Assembly (NCBI GenBank): GCA_000482145.1
Contig: AUXH01000620.1
Location: forward strand, 1-11,017
From: Strigomonas culicis
Lineage: Eukaryota > Euglenozoa > Kinetoplastea > Trypanosomatida > Trypanosomatidae
Direction of reading: 5' to 3'
DNA: 11,017 nucleotides
Shown here piece by piece: positions 7,840 to 11,017 of this stretch. The translations under genes and the position numbers were made by a program. Within the stretch, counting starts at the first letter, position 1. Each line of letters begins with the position of its first letter. The notes below the pieces were generated by a model, which saw only the letters and a list, made by a program, of their open reading frames with translations, was not told the DNA's origin and did no database searches.

Positions 7840-7917
7840 TACCTCTCTTGTTTTTTTTTTTTTGATGATTCTTATTGCTCTTTGCTCTTTCATCTTCTCT
7901 TGTCGGATGAACACTTC

Positions 7918-8017
7918 TTCTTTTTATTGCCCCTTCTTTCTCTTCTCTCACCAACAACAGGTATCAAATTTCTATACACTACGTTTTTTCTTTTTGATTG
8001 TTTCTTTTATTTGACAG
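7918..8017 (+). promoter_or_regulatory. Two possible trans-splice acceptors for the 8115 gene
   Basis: A C/T tract at about 7918-7948 is followed by CACCAACAACAG with AG at 7959-7960. A second, T-rich tract at 7983-8010 is followed by TTGACAG with AG at 8016-8017. The sequence after 8017 is A/C-rich with CAA repeats. Neither leader contains an ATG before 8115, so both would give the same protein. The first has the closer match to the acceptors of the genes at 2240 and 4095. Confidence 0.6.
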
Positions 8018-8114
8018 AAGAAACAAACAAAACAATCAACAACAACAACAGCAAAAAAGCGGTAACACGATACCCCTCCTTTTATACACACCCGCCCTTG
8101 ACAACCCCACACGT

Positions 8115-8909
8115 ATGTTGGCGCATCCACCTTTTCACATTGCCGCCGATGAGCGTGAGCGCGCCGCCTTCGAGATGGAGGAGCGCGACCGCCGCAGCGA
8201 CAGCCTCTCGTCGTCCGCCTCCTCCAGCGCGACGCTCGACGTCGCGGTGACCGACGCCGGCCGCCACGAGCCCTTCTACGACTCTGCCGCCGGCGCGCCG
8301 GCAGCGGACGACGCGCGGCCTGTCGCGCAGGTGGGCCTCGCTGATGTGCTGGCCGCCGCGCAGCGGCTGAATGCGGACGAGGACCGCGCCGCGCAGCAGC
8401 GGCAGCAGCAGCGCGCACGCGAGGACGCGGAGACCCTCGCGCTGCGCGAGCGCCGCTGGGCGGAGGTGCGCGCGCGGCTGGCGCGGCGCCAGGCGACGCT
8501 GCCTGTGCTGCCGCCCTCCGCCGCGCCGCGCAGCAGCGACGACGAGGCGGATGAGTGGGATGGGGATGAGGACCGCGCGGCGCCGCTGCTGGCGCGGCGC
8601 CGCGGCCCCAACGGCGTGCCCATCCTCGACGACCCGCGGGACTACGCGTACCTCGCGCAGCTCACACAGCGGGACGCACCGGCGGCGGTCGCGACGGCGC
8701 TGTCCGTGGACGACCCCTATGCGAACGACGCGGAGCGGCCGCTGCGGCAGCTGATGAAGCGGGAGGTAGTGGCACCGCTGACACGCGCGTGGCACCGCGT
8801 GTACAACTGGGGGATGTACGTCGCGCTGTCCATGTCGTACATGCCCGGCGTCGAGATCAGCGAGGCTGCGAAGCCGGGCTACTACTACCAGGACACGTAC
8901 CACGAGTGA
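8115..8909 (+). CDS. Hypothetical charged protein with coiled-coil-like middle and aromatic C-terminus
   Basis: A 264-residue protein I do not recognise. Residues 10-30 are highly charged and are followed by a Ser-rich stretch (28-39). Residues about 75-127 are rich in Ala, Arg, Glu and Gln and look like a long helix or coiled coil. An acidic patch (141-153) follows. The region from about 163 onward looks more constrained: RRRGPNGVPILDDPRDYAYL (161-180), then DDPYANDAERPLRQLMKREVV (199-219), and an aromatic, mildly hydrophobic tail (226-262) with three adjacent Tyr (256-258). The tail hydrophobicity is short of a clear membrane helix. No signal peptide is evident. The ATG at 8115 is the first after either proposed acceptor; the frame extends upstream without a stop only through a CAA-rich leader with no ATG, and Met 21 (8175) is a later alternative. 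Confidence 0.75.
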   Translation: MLAHPPFHIAADERERAAFEMEERDRRSDSLSSSASSSATLDVAVTDAGRHEPFYDSAAGAPAADDARPVAQVGLADVLAAAQRLNADEDRAAQQRQQQRAREDAETLALRERRWAEVRARLARRQATLPVLPPSAAPRSSDDEADEWDGDEDRAAPLLARRRGPNGVPILDDPRDYAYLAQLTQRDAPAAVATALSVDDPYANDAERPLRQLMKREVVAPLTRAWHRVYNWGMYVALSMSYMPGVEISEAAKPGYYYQDTYHE

Positions 8910-9930
8910 GGGCCGTGATGCGCAGCCGAGTGGGAGCGTCGGGAGACGGGAAAGAAAGAAGATAAATAGACGACTGTCAGCATGCGGTGAGCGCGTCAAG
9001 CGGACCCTTTTCTTTCCGCGTCCTGTCTTTGCTCGCCCCCTTTCCCTTTTCTTCACCGTCGTTTGTCGGACTGCTTTTGTCGTTCTTTGCTAACAGGGTT
9101 GCTTCTATTATTATACATATATGCATTGCTTCGTAATTTGGTGAGAGATCATTAAATCTTCTTTTCATTATCATTTTGTTTGCGTATTTTCTCTCTTTTC
9201 ATTTTTTTTTTGTTCTTCAATGACCGAAGATGGCCACATGATACGACTACTACTACTCGTAAAAAGGACATGATGCTGTTAGTATCATCATATATATGAA
9301 GAGAAACTGTGTACTACTATATACTTACATCTGTTTCTTTTTTATTATTAATTGATGTTTTCCGTTTGCCTCTGTCCATTTTCAGTGAGCTTATTATGCT
9401 GTGACCGTTTTTAGGGCAAAAAGGTCTGCACTCTCTTAGCTTCGTTTTTTTTTATAAAAAAAATGTATGAACAAATACAATAGAATAGAGGACTCCGATT
9501 AATCGTCATCGCCAATACAATAATAAGAACAAAACAACAAACAAAAGACTTGTACTTCTATACTATTTCATCACTGCAGCTTTTTTTCCGTTTGTGTGTG
9601 TTTCTTTTGCTTTAGCAGAAAATACTTTTTTGTATTATTATGTACTTTTTTTCTCCCTTGTTTCTCGTCTATCTTACATGTATGTCTTATGTTTCACGAA
9701 AGGGAAGTAAATCACCTTCTACAGTTTGCGTTGTCGACGACACTCCGTCAGAAACATCGTACGAACTAGGTTTTGATTTTCTTTTTTTGTTTCCCCCTTT
9801 TTTTTTCTTAAAACTTTTAGTTCCTTTCTTTTTCTGTTTCTTCTTTAATAATAAAACAGCGACAGAGAATCACACATTACCGTTTTTTCTTGTGTCTCTC
9901 TCTCTTTTTTTTTTTGACTTTGTAACTCGC

Positions 9931-10043
9931 GAAGAAGCAAAACAGCAAAAACAAACAAACAAAACAAACAAACTAAGCAGAGACACATAGTCACAAAACA
10001 AAAGAACAAACACAAAACAATAAAATAAAATAACAACAACAAC
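9931..10043 (+). repeat. A/C-rich low-complexity stretch, probable PP1 5' leader
   Basis: The segment is made almost only of A and C with some G, including repeated ACAAACAAAC-like and AACAACAAC units. It begins just after a T-rich tract with AGs at 9933-9934 and 9944-9945. From 9946 to the start at 10167 there is no ATG. This matches a spliced leader-proximal 5' UTR of about 221 nt. Confidence 0.55.
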
Positions 10044-10121
10044 CTATTCACGTTACGGTAGAAGCCGAGAAAGCCGCAGCACTCCTACCGCATACCATTT
10101 GATCAGCCTCAGCGGCACGGA

Positions 10122-10159
10122 CCCTCCCCCCTCCCCTCTTCATTGTGCTCCCCCCCCAG
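10122..10159 (+). promoter_or_regulatory. C-rich pyrimidine tract with AG just before the PP1 start
   Basis: A C-dominated pyrimidine tract with few interruptions covers 10122-10157 and is followed by AG at 10158-10159. If used as the trans-splice acceptor it would leave only 7 nt before the ATG at 10167. The alternative acceptor near 9945 gives an ordinary leader, so this tract may be a secondary acceptor or a leader element. Confidence 0.45.
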
Positions 10160-10166
10160 CGATACC

Positions 10167-11017
10167 ATGACGACGCCCTTCTACTTAGCGCAATCTCTCA
10201 TAGAGAAGATGCTCTCCGTACAGAGCTCTCAGGTGCCGCGGCAGATCATGATACGCGAGGAAGAGATCCGCACGGTGCTGAACGCGGTGCGCGAGATCTT
10301 CATGCAGCAGCCGATGCTGTTGGAGATCCGGCCGCCGGTGCGCGTCTGTGGCGACACCCATGGGCAGTACTATGACCTGCTGCGCATCTACGAGAAGTGC
10401 GGGTTCCCCCCCTACTCGAACTATCTCTTCCTCGGAGACTACGTGGACCGCGGTAACTACAGTGTGGAGACGATTGTTCTGCAGTACTGTTACAAGATTG
10501 TCTACCCGGAGAACTTCTTTCTGCTCCGCGGCAACCACGAGTGCGCGAGTATTAACAAAGTTTATGGCTTCTTCGACGATGTGAAGCGGCGTTACAATAT
10601 TCGGCTCTTCAAGGCCTTCACGGACGTGTTCAACACGATGCCGGTGTGCTGCGTGATCAGCGAGAAGATCATCTGTATGCACGGCGGGCTGAGCCCCGAC
10701 CTGACGTCGGTGGCGTCCGTGATCGACATTGAGCGCCCCTGCGATGTGCCGGACCGCGGCATCCTGTGCGACCTGCTGTGGGCCGACCCGGAGGACGACG
10801 TACAGGGCTTTCTGGAAAGCGACCGCGGCGTGAGCTATCTCTTCGGCGAGGACATCGTGAACGACTTTCTGGACATGGTGGACATGGACCTCATCGTGCG
10901 CGCGCACCAGGTGATGGAGCGCGGCTACGGCTTCTTCGCGAGCCGCCAGCTCGTGACGGTCTTCTCGGCGCCCAACTACTGCGGCGAGTTTGACAACGAT
11001 GCGGCGGTCATGACGAT
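10167..11017 (+). CDS. PP1: Serine/threonine protein phosphatase PP1 catalytic subunit (PPP family), 3' partial
   Basis: The 283 visible residues align with PP1 along their whole length, one residue out of step with human PP1-alpha. Metal and phosphate ligands are present: GDTHGQ (62-67), GDYVDRG (90-96), [16 protein letters not shown] (120-135), the HGG and RAHQV histidines, and [11 protein letters not shown] near the end. The run [14 protein letters not shown] and FFASRQLVT are PP1-like rather than PP2A-like. Residues lining the RVxF-binding groove of PP1 (Ile before the CMHGG, Leu of DLI, Phe and Arg/Val of FFASRQLV) are kept, so docking of regulatory subunits is plausible. The first motif has Thr where PP1 normally has Ile. 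The sequence runs off the window in frame, with the C-terminal tail missing. Codons are less GC-ending than in neighbouring genes. Trypanosomatids carry several PP1 genes, so this is one paralogue. Confidence 0.93.
   Translation, partial: MTTPFYLAQSLIEKMLSVQSSQVPRQIMIREEEIRTVLNAVREIFMQQPMLLEIRPPVRVCGDTHGQYYDLLRIYEKCGFPPYSNYLFLGDYVDRGNYSVETIVLQYCYKIVYPENFFLLRGNHECASINKVYGFFDDVKRRYNIRLFKAFTDVFNTMPVCCVISEKIICMHGGLSPDLTSVASVIDIERPCDVPDRGILCDLLWADPEDDVQGFLESDRGVSYLFGEDIVNDFLDMVDMDLIVRAHQVMERGYGFFASRQLVTVFSAPNYCGEFDNDAAVMT

Larger units (their letters stand above)
7734..8114 (+). other. Intergenic spacer between the SDR-fold gene and the 8115 gene
   Basis: This 381-nt stretch holds the 3' UTR of the upstream gene, a TA microsatellite, a run of 13 T at 7851-7863, two possible splice acceptors and an A/C-rich leader. 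No gene is seen. Confidence 0.6.
8910..10166 (+). other. Longest intergenic region, AT-rich, no convincing gene
   Basis: The 1257 nt contain the 3' UTR of the upstream gene, many T- and A-tracts, and several pyrimidine tract plus AG combinations (about 9582-9617, 9774-9860, 9896-9945 and 10122-10159). An A/C-rich stretch with AAAC and CAA repeats runs from about 9931 to 10043. I looked for tRNA B-box sequences and C/D-box-like pairs and found nothing convincing. A 116-codon frame at 9640-9990 is discussed under findings but is not called a gene. Confidence 0.6.

Noticed and set aside
8082..9056. 324-codon minus-strand frame opposite the 8115 gene
   Set aside because: It is an Arg/Val/Leu-rich antisense frame with low complexity and no pyrimidine tract plus AG placed for it.
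9230..9310. Possible small RNA or hairpin around ATGAT/ATCAT repeats
   Set aside because: The stem is only about 5 bp, and no convincing C/D or H/ACA box set could be placed around it.

Overview
The window reads as nuclear DNA of a trypanosomatid (kinetoplastid) protozoan. Seven protein genes lie head to tail on the + strand, none with an intron. The coding regions are very GC-rich with strongly GC-ending codons. The gaps between them are AT-rich and full of T-tracts. Before most starts there is a long polypyrimidine tract followed by an AG, which is the layout expected of a trans-splicing (spliced-leader) acceptor in a polycistronic unit. Genus and species cannot be fixed from the sequence alone.

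Layout: (1) 1-637, the C-terminal part of a gene with a TCP10/CPAP (SAS-4-like) C-terminal domain, cut by the left edge; (2) 1016-1861, a PTC7/PPTC7-type PP2C phosphatase, probably mitochondrial; (3) 2240-3745, NOC4, a small-subunit ribosome biogenesis factor; (4) 4095-5585, a 496-residue protein of unknown function with a probable mitochondrial targeting sequence; (5) 6303-7733, an atypical NAD(P)-binding Rossmann (extended-SDR/NmrA-like) protein; (6) 8115-8909, an uncharacterised charged protein with a helical middle and a conserved-looking tail; (7) 10167 to the right edge, a PP1-type Ser/Thr phosphatase catalytic subunit, cut by the window end.

The gaps of 349-381 nt fit a 3' UTR plus an acceptor and a short 5' leader. 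Two gaps are longer: 5586-6302 (717 nt) and 8910-10166 (1257 nt). I see no tRNA, rRNA, mobile element, CRISPR array or convincing snoRNA in them.

The genes do not form a pathway. As is normal in trypanosomatid arrays, neighbours are unrelated housekeeping genes (centriole assembly, mitochondrial signalling, ribosome biogenesis, redox-fold protein, phosphatase) and control is expected to be post-transcriptional. I found no obviously new multi-gene system. The points most worth a second look are the altered PP1 active-site motif, the SDR-fold protein that lacks the usual catalytic residues, the two unassigned proteins, and a recurring acceptor plus A-rich, ATG-free leader design.
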